Assembly: GCA_018902385.1 (NCBI GenBank)
Contig: JABSSW010000026.1
Location: 310,001-374,000, forward strand
Direction: 5' to 3'
From: Physcia stellaris
Lineage: Eukaryota > Ascomycota > Lecanoromycetes > Caliciales > Physciaceae
DNA: 64,000 nt
Part shown: piece by piece, positions 1 to 12,626 of the stretch
Numbering within the stretch: position 1 is the stretch's first letter
How the letters are laid out: each line of letters opens with the position of its first letter
Position numbers and translations under genes: made by a program
Notes under the pieces: model-generated
The model's database searches: none
What the model was told of the DNA's origin: nothing
The model's input: the letters and a program-made list of their open reading frames with translations, nothing else

Positions 1-3000
1 GGATTTTGGAAAGTGTGACTATGATTTAGACCGAGTTATCCTTAGACGTGTATGGAAATACCCAGTACTAGCGATAAAGGGACCGGACGAATGAACAGTC
101 CGTTAGGTAGTCAAGTAGATGGAGTCAGGCAGAGTCGATCTGTCTTCTTGTTGTTCAGGAGAAGTCGGTGCTGCTTTGATGATATTATTCTTTAAATCTT
201 CTGTTCGGATACGTCATCGGGAATAAACGGGATTCGGCTAGTCCGTAAAGAAAGCAACTCTATTCGTCTTGAACAAATCATTCCATAATTAGCCGCATCG
301 CTGTTCGATGGTCTGAAGTGTACAATAATCAATTGCATCGGTCCGTTGCGACTCCGTTTTCACCTGTCTCGACCATGCTGCTGCGCCATCGAGCCTATGT
401 GGCTTCTTACGAACGACACCCACAAGTGTCTTGCTACACAAGCCTACTTGCACACCCGATGGACCCTTCTCGGCCCTACTTTCTTTCTGCACCTCAGCTT
501 TACCCATCTCTAGCATCCATCTACTATCGTAACCATGCTCTCTCGTGATGTTCCTGAACACTGGTGCCAAATAATTGGCTTATACAATGCTCAGCCAATC
601 ACTCGGCGCCCTCAATGTCTTCTGAGCAGTCGTTCCGAATCCGAGTACGGCAATAATAATAATGCGAAGCACATGACTGATCTTAAGCAGCTCTTTCTGA
701 TATGCTAAGCTCACATACGAAGCCGTCGCTAAGCGTGAGATTCGCAAATCCCCGCCAATACTTTCAGCTGCCCAAACATCGATAGACTCATCACAGGACT
801 TCCCATTTCCATGTAGTTCTCCCAGTCTTTGCACCAGTGTGGATGACCTGCATCTTGTGAACGCTATTCCACAAGTGATAGCGCAAGAAACTCCCGGCTG
901 AATTCCTCAGCTTCGCCTTACCTGCGGCTTGCCAAGTTGCCATGCTTGATTGCCGCATCGAGCTCTTGGATTCTCGAGACTTTACAGTTACCATCATTCC
1001 CGTGGAGATGCACCCAAAGGGTCCAGGATCCAGGAACTAGATGCTTCCCCCAGATTTCCAGAATCTTTGGAAGACCTCGGAATAGATCAATTTCCGGCTA
1101 GTCTCATCATTTAGTGAAGCTACCCGCGTGGCTGTGCGACTGTTAAGGTGTAGTGATCGCCCGGATGACGGGTCAGATGCATGAATCCCTGGAGAGCCAG
1201 TACCTACTTCGGCATCTGGATCCTGCCCCTTCTTTCCTGCCTCGGTAAAGTCCCATAAAATGAGCAATCAGAACCTAGCGAACGCACGTAAGATGGAGGT
1301 CTAACCCACCAAGCCCACGTCGTCCCCTGGAGTGTATGGACCGTGCTCCTGTATTGAAAGCCACACATCTAGACTTGTGGCTGAGATGCCACGCGAGTCG
1401 TCGATTCATCAACTGTCGCTGCCATGCGGTAACCCCATGAAGGTAGTCCTCGCGCAGATTCGGGAAGTTCCTTGAGTTCAGCAATATCGCAACGAATTTT
1501 GACATATCGAATTTCCAGCAGTAGCTCAGCTTTTCAGCTTGGATGAAACGCACAGGTCCCGTCGCAGAGGATCATTTGAGCGGTTGGGTGTGGTTACTTG
1601 CTGGGCGACCTCTCTGCGACCCAACAAGCGACTTGGCGCAGAAAGAACGGGTAAAAAGTTCGGCTACTGGGTATCAGCTTTCAATATTATCATTTTTGAC
1701 AACGGTTAGATGAGCACCAGTCCAATTTCAGCACCCTAGATATCAAAACATGATTGATCCAGGACGAAGGTTGAAGTCCGCAATGTTGGAGCGTCACAAT
1801 CGTCCGGTCTTGAGTTCAAAGGATTGGCAGGAGTCTCTTACGATGTTGCAATGGATCTGACATTGATATCTGTATTTCGGTACAACAATGTCAGACCCCA
1901 GATTAGTGAACATAATAATCCATCCGAGGGATCGAGGTACACCGAGTAACAACAAACTACTAATCACGAATGGATGCTCGCTCATTGATGCCTGATGCTG
2001 TGAGAATAAGCTTCTCGTATCTACAACCCTAATCCAGCTCGATTTCTCTACCAACGTGCCATCCTGGTTGCAGCAGTAAGCATTTAGTAAAACAGATGTC
2101 AGCATAAGTACCAGGACCCTCACTGTGGTGACGGAAGGGTTTGCCCTTTGAACGCTACTGCTTACGACAATCTTCGCGTATCTTGCAGAGTGAGAAATTT
2201 GCTGACCCTCGTAGCGATGTGTTTTGGAATCATGTGCTTCCTCGCTTGACGTTGCAATCGCTACGAGGTTTCTTCTTAAACTCAGTGCTTATTCAGATAC
2301 GTGCATCTCATCTCCGTCATGGGATCTGTTTGAAGATGTCTACCAAGGTGGAGGATCTGACGTCGTATCCTGCTAGAGCGCAGTGGTTTACAGGTTCCAC
2401 CGAGTCGATCCCACAAAGTCTCCCTGTTGAAAAGTAGCGAACTAAACAAATTGATGATAGCTACCTTACAACATCCATCAATCTCTTAGCCTACACGATT
2501 TCCCTGTTCCAAGTCTTCCGAAGTCGTGAACTCCTTATTGCATCGTCCAGCCCAACCGTAGTGATTAAAAGCTTGTTAGAATTTACTATCGTACTAGCAC
2601 TGCCAGTGAATCAGACGGATCAGTCCCGGATGAAAATAGCTGTTTGCGACCGTTGGATACTTGGGCAGACGTCCTGTCATCGACTATATCATGAAGTCTC
2701 TTGGGAGGTCACCTACAAGGGCTGTGCGAGTAGATTGACTGGAAAGACTGCCGAATCTTAGCACCTGACGCGTAGCTTGTCCAACGAAAGCATTAGACCG
2801 ACAATAATGGTCAGGTCTAAAGGATTGGGAGGTTCGGGCACCTAAAGGTGTTCAATGTTTTGATGGGGAAAAACGCGACACGCGTCAACAAGCATGATGA
2901 GAAACTGCACTGGTAAGGCAAGGCACAAGTGCAGTGCTGCTGTAGAATCAAGCTGGAATTATCTGGTATCATTCCATGCTGCCTATGACTCCTGTTCCCC

Positions 3001-3140
3001 TATGATACAAAGCAAAGCCCATAAACCATTGCTAACCCGCCCTTGAGTCATCATGTGTTTCAAGCCGAGAAACCATTGACCGACCCCATGACCATAGATG
3101 CGGCGAGCCGAAGAAGATGTCGTTAGATGAGAGGATACGC
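1..3140. other. No supported gene
   Basis: About 3.1 kb with only short open frames (below about 110 codons) on both strands. None shows a recognisable domain, splice-consistent continuation or codon pattern like the genes to the right. A minus-strand frame ending near 1794 starts with a short hydrophobic stretch and has several cysteines, but its upstream methionine leaves a very short signal, so I do not call it. I see no tRNA, repeat or transposon motif here. Confidence 0.5.
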
Positions 3141-3574
<434 letters not shown>

Positions 3575-4361
3575 GATGATAGAGTTTGGGGGTAGTAAGC
3601 TTTAGAAGCTGAGATAGAAGATATGGATGGAAGTGTGGATGGGTGCTTGGATTGCTTGATGGATATTCGTTGGTGGATGGGATATTGTAAGAGGTTAAGT
3701 AAAGTGCAGAGGGGAGATATTTCAGGATACGCCCCTCTGGTGGTCGGATCACTGCTGCAAAGCGCTAAGCCTGACTTGGAGCCCAAACAAGAGGTCAAAG
3801 TTAGGGGTTCTCCCCACTAGCGCCAAACTCAAGAAAAGAACTTTGGATTTTCGTAATATCAGTCCTCGAACACAGACATCTGAGTCATAGTCGAATACGT
3901 TTGCCTCTTCATAAGCATATTCCTTCTACCTTCACCTTAGTCCTTGATGTGTATGGTGAATATATCTCGAATTAATCCATGGTTGCATCTAGAACACTAA
4001 GGATTTGGTGACTTGTTCGCTTAGTTTCTGGCCGTCCTAAATTCTCATTGGTGGAAATTTTTAATTCCTTAAAGTTCGCTCACCAAAAATCGGCAGTGCA
4101 AGACCCCCAAAACAAGCGTCCTCTTTCCAGCAGGTCCAAAAGTAAGTGTTACCTGATCGTTAGCGCGCTTCACCCGTCGCGCCTGCTGATCACCGCTTTC
4201 TTCGATAAAGTACTTATTCCCACTTTCTTCGCTACACTCCACTTTCCCCTCCACATCTATCCACCAACCATCAACCACATCATCAATTCCATCCACCACA
4301 ACTACAACCCATCAGCTCTACTCACCAAACTTCAATCAACTATCTCTACAAGTCATTAGCA
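3575..4361. promoter_or_regulatory. Divergent H4-H3 promoter region
   Basis: This 787-bp gap lies between the start codons of histone H4 (left, minus) and H3 (right, plus). The H3-proximal 120 bases are strongly C/A-rich with repeated CCACAA/CATCAA words, typical of a fungal 5' leader. No defined histone control element was assigned. Shared cell-cycle control of the two genes is inferred from the arrangement. Confidence 0.6.
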
Positions 4362-4972
<611 letters not shown>

Positions 4973-5683
4973 GTGGTCTTGTGGTAGCTGTGGTGGTCTG
5001 ACCTGGGCGGTTGCTGGTCCGCAATAGCATGGTTTAGGTCTTAGCAATTCAAGTCATGGGGTATTCTGCAGTGTTTATGATCATAAGGTTACGATCGGGT
5101 TAACTATGGCGTTGGCTCTGGACTGAGCAGGCTGCTTATGTACATTAATTTGTCTCGACGAGTGTCGGCAAATGCAACAGCCTACAAGGCTCTGATCTTC
5201 ATCTACGTCTCAATAACTGTGAATCATCGTGTAGAATAAAGAGCTGTACCGATTACTCCCCGCTGCTTCAGACATCAATAGCTTTAACCAGTTTGTTGGG
5301 TTTGGCTTTTCCCGGGTTTACTACTTTCTCTTGCACGGATGGAAGCTGACATGGCTATTTGCCACTTTGCCTCGATCGCATGCCTTTGGAAGGTGAAATA
5401 ACTCTCATAATTATAGCCCAATAGTCTCTTGAAGAGTAGAAGAAGATTGTGGGTAAGGTCTGACTTCTATCGGCGGATTCGCGATCTGGCTTATTACTAG
5501 GCATGGGCATGGCTGACCCACAGCATCCACCAACTGTTGCCAATCTTTTCTATGAGCCTTCAGGATCCTTTGTTCTTCTCTATTCTCTAGACCCTTTCAC
5601 CACTTTCTTTTAATATACTTTGTCGTCTTCCTTGAATTGCTTCTCAGGCAGCAACCTTGTTCTTCTAAGGTAGCTCCTGCTTG
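4973..5683. other. Intergenic, H3 3' region and MPV17 5' region
   Basis: Seven hundred bases without a supported gene. The right part is T/C-rich just before the start codon at 5684, as expected for a fungal promoter and leader. No repeat or RNA gene was seen. Confidence 0.5.
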
Positions 5684-6570
5684 ATGGTCAGCTTCGGCCG
5701 CCTGCTGGCACGGAAGTGTTTTGAGCGGACGCAGCAATTGTTCATTTCACCTGCAACACGGCGCCTGGCATCAAACAATAGCACTAGAAAAGCCAAAGAA
5801 GTTGCTGATGGCGGCGAGAAAATAATCCCAACACCTAATGGCGAAGCCATCTTGCCCTTATGGCGCCGCCTCGGCCCAGTCACTGAGGCTTTTCAGACCT
5901 ACGGGAGGTCCCAAAGTCAAAGACCTTATGCTACGCAGGTTGCCACATCGATCGTGATATACTGTTGTGGAGATCTCTCTGCTCAAAGAATTGGTGGTGA
6001 AGCCTACGATCCAAAGCGGACAGCACGGAATATCATCATCGGGGCAATTTGCTCGATTCCTGCTTACAATTGGTACACATAGACCATCACTTGACCTCGT
6101 CGATGCTGAAAAGGGACAGGTTCATGTATCTTGGGAGATCATTCAACTACGCCTCCAAGACTTTGTCTCTTGGGACGAAAGTCGTTGTAAACCAACTCGT
6201 GTTCACGCCGATCTTCAATTCCTATTTTTTCGGGATGCAAGCATTACTGGCTGGTAATGGCATGGCTGAGGTCTGGAAACATATCAAACAGACTGTTCCC
6301 ACCAGTTTTATCAACTCGTGGAAATTATGGCCTGCGGTCACTGCTTTCAATTTTACGTACATAAGGCCGCAATACCGGGCTGTGTTTGCTGGTAAGACAT
6401 CGCTCTGTCAATTCCACACATAACAATTTAGTAATGTCCGCTCAGGGGTTGTGGCAATTGGCTGGCAAAGCTATCTTTCCTGGCTTAATCAAAGGGTTGC
6501 GAACGAAGAGAGGTCTGCAAGGAACCCCAGAAATAGCTCAGATAAGCTCAAATCTACGGCTGCGGTGTGA
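5684..6570 (+). CDS. Mpv17/PMP22 family membrane protein
   Basis: Small integral membrane protein of the Mpv17/PMP22/Sym1 family, found in the mitochondrial inner membrane or peroxisomes and linked to metabolite or ion passage. The model join(5684..6072,6120..6391,6446..6570) gives 261 residues. The first intron has a GTACAC donor and CTGA branch; removing it gives the family block 'YNWFMYLGRSFNYAS', followed by 'TKVVVNQLVFTPIFNSYFFG', the signature core. The last exon gives 'VVAIGWQSYLSWLNQR', the usual C-terminal helix. The N-terminal 85 or so residues before 'YATQVATSIVIYCCGD' are an extension rich in Arg and Ser, plausibly a mitochondrial presequence; most family members are about 180-200 residues long. 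I cannot say whether it is the Sym1 or the Woronin/peroxisomal branch. Confidence 0.88.
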
Positions 6571-7485
6571 CGAGTTTACAACATTCTCGGACACATTACA
6601 TTGCATCATTTGCTATACAAGAACTATATCAAAGGGCCCTTCCAAATGGTTGGTAGAAAGCTTATCGACAACGCATCCATCCGCTTTTTTGTGGTTCAAC
6701 GGTGTCTTCGGCTGACAGTTTTCCGCCGTTCTGGATATCTGTCATTACACTGTCAAACCTATTAGGAGGAAATGAAGTGATCGGGTTAAAGTTCAAGGTC
6801 TCTCTTGTCTCCATGACTAGATCATCAAGACTATGAAAATGGAGGGGGAATACGAAATTTAGGAGAGCTACTATCATGCCACATGAGCCGTCAACATTGA
6901 ACGGAATGTAGCGCGTCCCTGTTGACTCCAAAACATAAGGATAAATTCGTAACAAATACGGGGAATAGGCCCATGTTTTCATGAGATTATCAAACAGGAT
7001 GATGGGATAGGAGGCTACTGCGTAACGGAATCATTCTCATAATCGAGCGTGACCAATCCAAAGATATCAAAGTTGCTCACTGCGTGAGCTCATGCGTTCC
7101 GTGTCTTCCACCATCTCGAACTTAGTTACTCGCGTCTCTCTTTAAAAAAGGCTGAATACTCGTTACTTAGCCTGGGTGATGGTCAATAATGATACGCAGT
7201 CGCGACGACCAGTCTGACACAGGTCCCTAATAATATTCTCTCATCTGAAGCTTCAACCCTCTGGTCGATCGAATCCGGCGTAACCCTAGATAGACGATTG
7301 TATTTCCGAGCCCAGATCGAGCGCGTTTTTACTCTAATAAGCAATTCTCGCCTTGCAGTAAAAACTACACCGAGGAGGCGCAGCCTGGCCGGCAAGTAAA
7401 GTACATGTAATGAATCATTAAACGGAGCCAAAGCAGCTCCTGATCGACCGGATTCGCTGTGTCCAGCAGCGTTCACTTCCATGGC
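6571..7485. other. Intergenic, no supported gene
   Basis: About 900 bp between the Mpv17 gene and EXO5. Short frames on the minus strand (6662-6982, 7183-7482) have no recognisable content and no good splice partners. This is probably the 3' region of one gene and the promoter of the next. Confidence 0.45.
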
Positions 7486-9122
7486 ATGGATGGTGTTGCT
7501 CCCAGCTATGACGATGCCGAAAGCGACTATGGCTCAGAGTTTGGCTCTGACGACGAGTTGATACTTCGTAGCCTGCTCGAGCAAGAACCAGACAAACCTA
7601 CCACTGGTCCAGTTTTGGTTCTAGGCGACATCGAAGACAATGAAAGTCCGAGGGGTGCAAGACTTCCTCGTGTGCTGGGGAGAGAAAGACGGGAAGCTGC
7701 GAAAGCTCTACATGTCGCTGAAATTGCCCCAAAGAGCAGGATTCCCATCGAGGTCGAAGGCTACCGTAGCGTCTCAGCGCCTGGTAAGTACAGGAATGGG
7801 CTTTATGACAACGCTGACTGACGCAAAGCGTGTAGTTGAAAGCCCAGGAAGTCGAGCGCACAGGATAACGCGTCATGCATCTGCTGAACCGTCTATCAAC
7901 CTTCCTTCACCGGCCTTGAAGCCAGAAGTAGCAGATCTTAGATCACCTCTGGAGCGCTTCCGTACCAAACCAATGAAGGCTCTTTCCGTAACCGATCTCG
8001 TCTCGCCTTCTTGGTGTGAGCTACAGTACTGGTATGTGCTTACAAAACATGGAAAGAAGCGTCGTACACCGGCAATGAAGCAAGGGTCGGTTGTGCACAA
8101 AACTCGAGGACCAAGTACACCGGACAGTGGAAGTAGAGATCAGAAAGAGCGAGGATGCTTGGGGCCTTCGAATATTTAACATTATCCAAGGACTCCGCAC
8201 ACTACGGGACACTGGCATGACAAGAGAGCTTGAGTTATGGGGCATCATTGATGGGCAAATCGTGAATGGGGTAATCGACGAGCTTTCTTATAGATGCCCT
8301 GATCGCGAGCTTGAAGAAGCCTCGGAAAAGCCGAAGAACGACGAGCCTCCACCAGATCAACGGTCTATTGAAAGCTTTTTTCGCAGAGAAGGCGCGCAAC
8401 CCCCCGAGGATGGGTTATCCACAGGTCCAAGGACAGACTCAAAAGCCTCTCCCAAAATCTACTTGATGGATGTCAAGACACGTGGTGTGAAGTCTGTTCC
8501 TAAGGGCGCCTCATTCCGTCCAACACTAATGCAATTGTTTATTTATCGACGACTGCTGACTGATATTGCAAGCAACAAGGTGGATGCATCTATTTTATTC
8601 GCACGTTACGGTCTCAATCCCAGTGAGACCTTTAGTGACAGTTTCATCGCGCAAATTGGCAATTTGAACGAAGTCTACTTCGACGTACCCATTGCATCAT
8701 CGCATGAGGACCTGAGTGGAGCTCCATCTTCAACCCAAGATTCAATGGAGGTTCTCCTCGAACATAATTCGCTGGCTCAGCTTTGGCAGTTTATGATTGA
8801 AGAATTTCAGCGAACAATGCCGGATGGCGCAGATAGTATCGGCAAGGTATTGAAAGTTGAATATCGAAATCAAAGCGATGGAGAAATCCAAGGCGAGAAG
8901 TCATTTCTTTACGATGACAAGCTTCTACAGAAATACATTGAGGATGAGATGCGGTGGTGGAAAGGCGAGCGTGATGCTGTCGGTGTACCCGTTGAGGAGG
9001 CCTACAAATGCGGCTACTGCGAGTTTTCTGAGGATTGCTCCTGGCGTAAGAACAAGATCGAGGAGGCTACTGAAGCGCATAGGAGGAAATCGATGGGCCC
9101 AACGACGAAAAGTACAGTGTAA
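7486..9122 (+). CDS. EXO5: Exonuclease V (EXO5/DEM1), one-base frame disruption
   Basis: Single-strand DNA exonuclease with an iron-sulfur cluster, acting in mitochondrial or nuclear DNA maintenance. Start ATG at 7486 is the first in-frame one. Exon 1 ends at 7783 (GTAAGT) and exon 2 starts at 7836. Motifs: 'LVSPSWCELQYWY' holds the first cluster cysteine (about residue 160). 'VNGVIDELSY' and 'YLMDVKTRG' carry the nuclease acidic and lysine residues. 'CGYCEFSEDC' near residue 490 gives the last three cluster cysteines. At 8099-8102 (AAAA) the frame must shift: upstream reads 'MKQGSVVHK', downstream 'LEDQVHRTVEVEI', contiguous in the family if one A is removed. With that correction the protein is about 527 residues. 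No intron fits there. Sequencing error and true inactivation are both possible. Confidence 0.85.
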
Positions 9123-9463
9123 GCAAGCCGATCAATCTCGTGCTACACCCTACCACAAGCAAACAGCGTCATCAATTGCTGTTAGGGGGAATGGCGACAA
9201 TGAGCAATGCAGCAGGTGCGTTCCATTTCGGTCAGCCAGTGAAGCAATTATCTGATGTTAAACTCGAGGTCACATCCGCGAAATCGCCTATGTACCTAAC
9301 TCCCGGTTTGGGAAAGGCCATCGACCAAGAAATACAGTCATTTCTATCTGTGTCTCAATCAGAAAGCGTTTCTCAAGGATTTTCATGATCGGACGCCCTT
9401 CTTCCAACCATTCAGCCGATTGTGGATACCAGGAGCAAGGCATTGAATTAGATCTTCGTCGAA
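9123..9463. other. Short convergent intergenic region
   Basis: EXO5 and the minus-strand pRiA4b Orf3-like gene end here facing each other. An open frame of about 80 codons (9140-9388, plus) has no known domain and no start context I can support. It may be 3' untranslated sequence of EXO5. Confidence 0.4.
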
Positions 9464-10315
9464 TTAGTGACGAGGTTCAAACAACCCACGAAGATTTCCA
9501 GAGCTTACCCCATCGAGTTTCTCATTAATTTTCAGAATATCCCACTTCCACGGATCCAGCCCCTTCTTATCGCCATTCGCACACATGTTCTTATACCAGT
9601 CTTTCAACTCTTTATCCCCCTTCGGTTTGGCGAATGCCTCTTTCAACCCCTCCCACCCAGGAGCGCTACCGCAATCCTCGGCACATCCGTGGCCTTCGCC
9701 GGCAACGCAGACGATTTTCTGCTCGATCCCCATTCTCTTGCCCAAAGCTGCATCGGCCCGTCCGAGAAGAATGACCTCATGTTCCCAGCTATCGCCCATA
9801 TCATATTCATATATCATTCTGGTTTTGCCCTTGTATCGATCATCTTCGAATACGTCTGCTAAGGAGACCTCTTCATCCCCTTTCGTTTCCTTACGATTGT
9901 CAGGATCGATCAAGGAATCGTCGATGTCGTCTGGGTTGGTCATCATCCTGAGCAACGGAGGACCTCCGAAGGGAGAGTTCGGATCCTGCTTCTGTACCTC
10001 GAACTGATGCATGTGGCATCCTGCCCAACCAAAAGAGATCTGGATAGCTTGATGAAGCTTTCTGAAAGTGGCATCTGGAGGTATCGAGAGCAGACGCTGA
10101 ATCATAGGGTCTTCAGTACCATTGAGGACTATGAGAAGGAGATAGTTGCCAGCTTGCGAATCTCCAGTCACTTTTGGGGCTGATTTGGTGTTCTTAGCTT
10201 TACTGGCAGGCTTCTCGGTGCTTGACTTGGCCTTCTTCGTGGCATTGGCGGTCTTGTCTGAGAGTGGATTGGTGCGTGAAGAAGGGGTAGTGCTCGTTTT
10301 CTTTGCCTTGGGCAT
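9464..10315 (-). CDS. Plasmid pRiA4b Orf3-like domain protein
   Basis: Single-exon gene of 283 residues. From about residue 57 it matches the plasmid pRiA4b Orf3-like family (PF07929). It opens with 'YLLLIVLNGTEDPMIQRLL', followed by 'LHQAIQISFGWAGCHMHQF', 'YEYDMGDSWEHEVILLG' and a Cys-rich 'CAEDCGSAPGWEGL' segment. The family is mainly bacterial and plasmid-borne, with scattered fungal members; its biochemical role is unknown. The first 56 residues are Lys/Ser/Thr/Ala-rich and low complexity, an addition resembling a nuclear or nucleolar targeting tail, which is inference. No intron is needed. An ancient transfer from bacteria is the simplest explanation for the domain, but base use does not look foreign by eye. 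Confidence 0.85.
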   Translation of the reverse strand: MPKAKKTSTTPSSRTNPLSDKTANATKKAKSSTEKPASKAKNTKSAPKVTGDSQAGNYLLLIVLNGTEDPMIQRLLSIPPDATFRKLHQAIQISFGWAGCHMHQFEVQKQDPNSPFGGPPLLRMMTNPDDIDDSLIDPDNRKETKGDEEVSLADVFEDDRYKGKTRMIYEYDMGDSWEHEVILLGRADAALGKRMGIEQKIVCVAGEGHGCAEDCGSAPGWEGLKEAFAKPKGDKELKDWYKNMCANGDKKGLDPWKWDILKINEKLDGVSSGNLRGLFEPRH

Positions 10316-11372
10316 TTTGAGTGACTTTGTGGAGGTGATCTTTCGAAACCGGTCTGAGAGTGCTTCAAGCAGCAGGGTTCGTAAGCCTTGGAGATTTTAT
10401 TTCAACCTGCCCGAGAGCCCCTGAATTTCCACGAAGATCACGCTAGAACACGCGTCTGCACGTGATGTTTCGCGTTACCTAACCGCCGCGGGTCAAACAT
10501 GTTGCTGTCGACCCCGTCGACCGTCCGGGATCATGTTTATCATGAAGATAGCCTCTGCCGATACGACATCGCGATGCGGGCAATTGGCTTCGACGTTTTC
10601 GATTATGGCGATTACGCCGTTTGTTTTCCCGGCGTATCGAAGTTGATCAATACTAATAAGCGTGTGCGTCAACAGCAGGAGCTCGTTGAAGGCCTTTCGT
10701 CTCCAACACGCAAAAACATGGCGATCAGCGTGCCGCTGACGGTAGTTTGTGCAAGCAAGAGCAGAATCTGTAGTGAACAACACCTTCAAAAAGTCTCATC
10801 GAGCGGGTGCAGTGTTATACGTCAAGTGTGAGAACGCAAGAGACTTGAAAGATCTCCAAACAATGCATTCCTGATGATTGAGCAGCTTCACTACTGCATC
10901 AGAGAATCTATGGGGCTTGGCATGCGGCGCCTTTCTGAGTTCCATCGATGTTCTACCTGTCAAATGCTCCGTCAAGCCTTTGAGTCTGCACACGAGTTCG
11001 CCACCCATCGACACAAGCAGTATGACAAGTATCCTCTTTGTTGGCTTGATGAAACTCGCGGGAAGCAAATATGCCAGATTCTGGGCCGCCACTTCCTCTT
11101 TGGGAAGTATACTCTTTGCCAAGGTATCAGGCCTACTGGTTTGTTCTCGTGGGAACATTCTACTGGCTTCCTACAGTGGATAGCTACGTATTTTAGCATA
11201 CTACGCTTGCTTTTATTTGTGTGTATTTTGATCATTGCTACATATAGTGCAGCCGTGAGATGGATATAAGGGAAGTTACCTTCTTCTATTCTTCTTGACT
11301 GGATCCAGACAGTTATCAGTGCACCCTGACCTTCAGCATAGCCTTTCATTCAGATTTTAGCAAGACTGCAAA
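10316..11372. other. Intergenic, overlapping short frames only
   Basis: About 1.06 kb. Several frames of 90-130 codons overlap on both strands (10493-11349). They contradict each other and none has a known domain, so I call no gene. A minus-strand promoter for the gene at 9464-10315 and a plus-strand promoter for 11373 are expected here. Confidence 0.4.
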
Positions 11373-12029
11373 ATGCCAGAGCTTTCGGATCCTTCCCCGG
11401 CGCTGGTTGAAAAGGAGATACAAAAGACTCACCGTGAGATCGATGTGTTTGGCGTACGTCAATCGGAGTTTCGGAACAATGATTACACTCAACTTTTCAT
11501 TTGGCTTGAAGAACGGTTTAAGAAGGATCTTCCACTACTGGACCTCCCTTCCTCCCTGGAGAGTCTCTTGCAAATTCCTGATAACGAAGCCAGCAGAAAT
11601 ACTAAGTACGACCAAAACAGACAAAAGGTTGATCGGCTATTGGATTTCAGGGACAAGATTCCTAAGACTGATCACAGAAAGGAGCATCCGAATGAGCAGG
11701 ACCGTCTAGACAGCGCATTACTTGCTGCTCTAGAGAGTCTTATTGAGGATGTTGACAGGATGATCGATACCATGTACTACAAGAAGTACGAAGTGGAGAA
11801 ACGTACTAAGATTACATATCAGTGCTATCATTGTGAGGAGACTGTCGTATTGAGAGATAAAGACGATGTCAGTTGTTACTGGTGCCACGGACGGATTCTC
11901 AAAAAAACAAGAAGGTAAGTGAACCGAATTTATATCTCCTCACGCCATTGACCGTGCTGCTAAATCGATATCATCTTGTCTCGCTAACGATTTCGTAGAA
12001 AGGAAACCGTGCAGTATGTCGCCCGCTGA
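11373..12029 (+). CDS. Unknown protein with Rpb12-like C-terminal zinc ribbon
   Basis: Two-exon gene, join(11373..11914,11999..12029), 190 residues. The intron has GTAAGT, a perfect GCTAAC branch and a TAG acceptor. The C-terminus is an RPABC4/Rpb12-type zinc ribbon: Cys151-x2-Cys154, 13 residues, Cys168-x2-Cys171, then 'GRILKKTRRKETVQYVAR' at the end. Yeast Rpb12 (Rpc10) has the same CxxC-13-CxxC spacing, 'GHRILLKARTKR' and a terminal 'VQFEAR'. Canonical Rpb12 is only about 70 residues. Here about 145 residues of charged, mostly helical, unrecognised sequence precede the ribbon. Without the intron the frame stops early and loses the conserved tail. It may be a duplicated subunit with a new partner domain or a fusion; I cannot see whether a normal Rpb12 gene exists elsewhere. 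Confidence 0.75.
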
Positions 12030-12626
12030 CAGGTAGCAATGCAAATGGCGTCGGTGTCATGGAAATCAGGTTGTGTTGCCTGCATAGTCATGGCCGCACT
12101 CGAGAAGTAATCTATCTCTGTTGCATTGAATTTTCCGCGGTGATTGAACCTTCAAGTTTGCTTGTAGATTGTATTGCATTATTATAATGGCCTTGGGACT
12201 CAATCTGCGTATGTCATACTCAGATGAGTCAGTCAATGCTGCCTATTGATTCTTTTACTTTTCTTTTTGCTAGAGCTTTTGTGTTGCAGAACCATAGATA
12301 TTTTCCGTAAACATTTCGCTCTTCATACATAATCGTCGAATACACATCAATATAGGGACTCTTATCGTAATCCCAACAACCCAGTCAACGACTACTTATA
12401 CTTTCTCAACCACCACTCAACACTACGCTACAGGCATACAATATGCCGTTCACCACAATGAGTGAAACGCAAATATTTAAACAGAGACATGTCCCCGAAG
12501 GAATTGATATTTTTATGTTATGCAAGCACTACATCTCGATCGTCTTCATAGGCATTCGATTTAGCAAGTATCGGACCAACGCGGACCACTGATCTACCAG
12601 TCAAGAAAGCAATAACATCCTTCGTC
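12030..12626. other. Intergenic, no supported gene
   Basis: About 600 bp between the Rpb12-like gene and the RING gene, both on the plus strand. It is A/T- and C/A-rich near 12620 as in a fungal leader. No repeats or RNA genes were seen. Confidence 0.45.

Noticed and set aside
1794-2105. Minus-strand frame with hydrophobic start and several cysteines, like a small secreted protein
   Set aside because: The longer start is a GTG; from the first ATG the hydrophobic part is too short for a convincing signal peptide, and no other support exists.
10796-11349. Overlapping frames of 100-130 codons on both strands
   Set aside because: They contradict one another, have no known domain and no consistent splice links.
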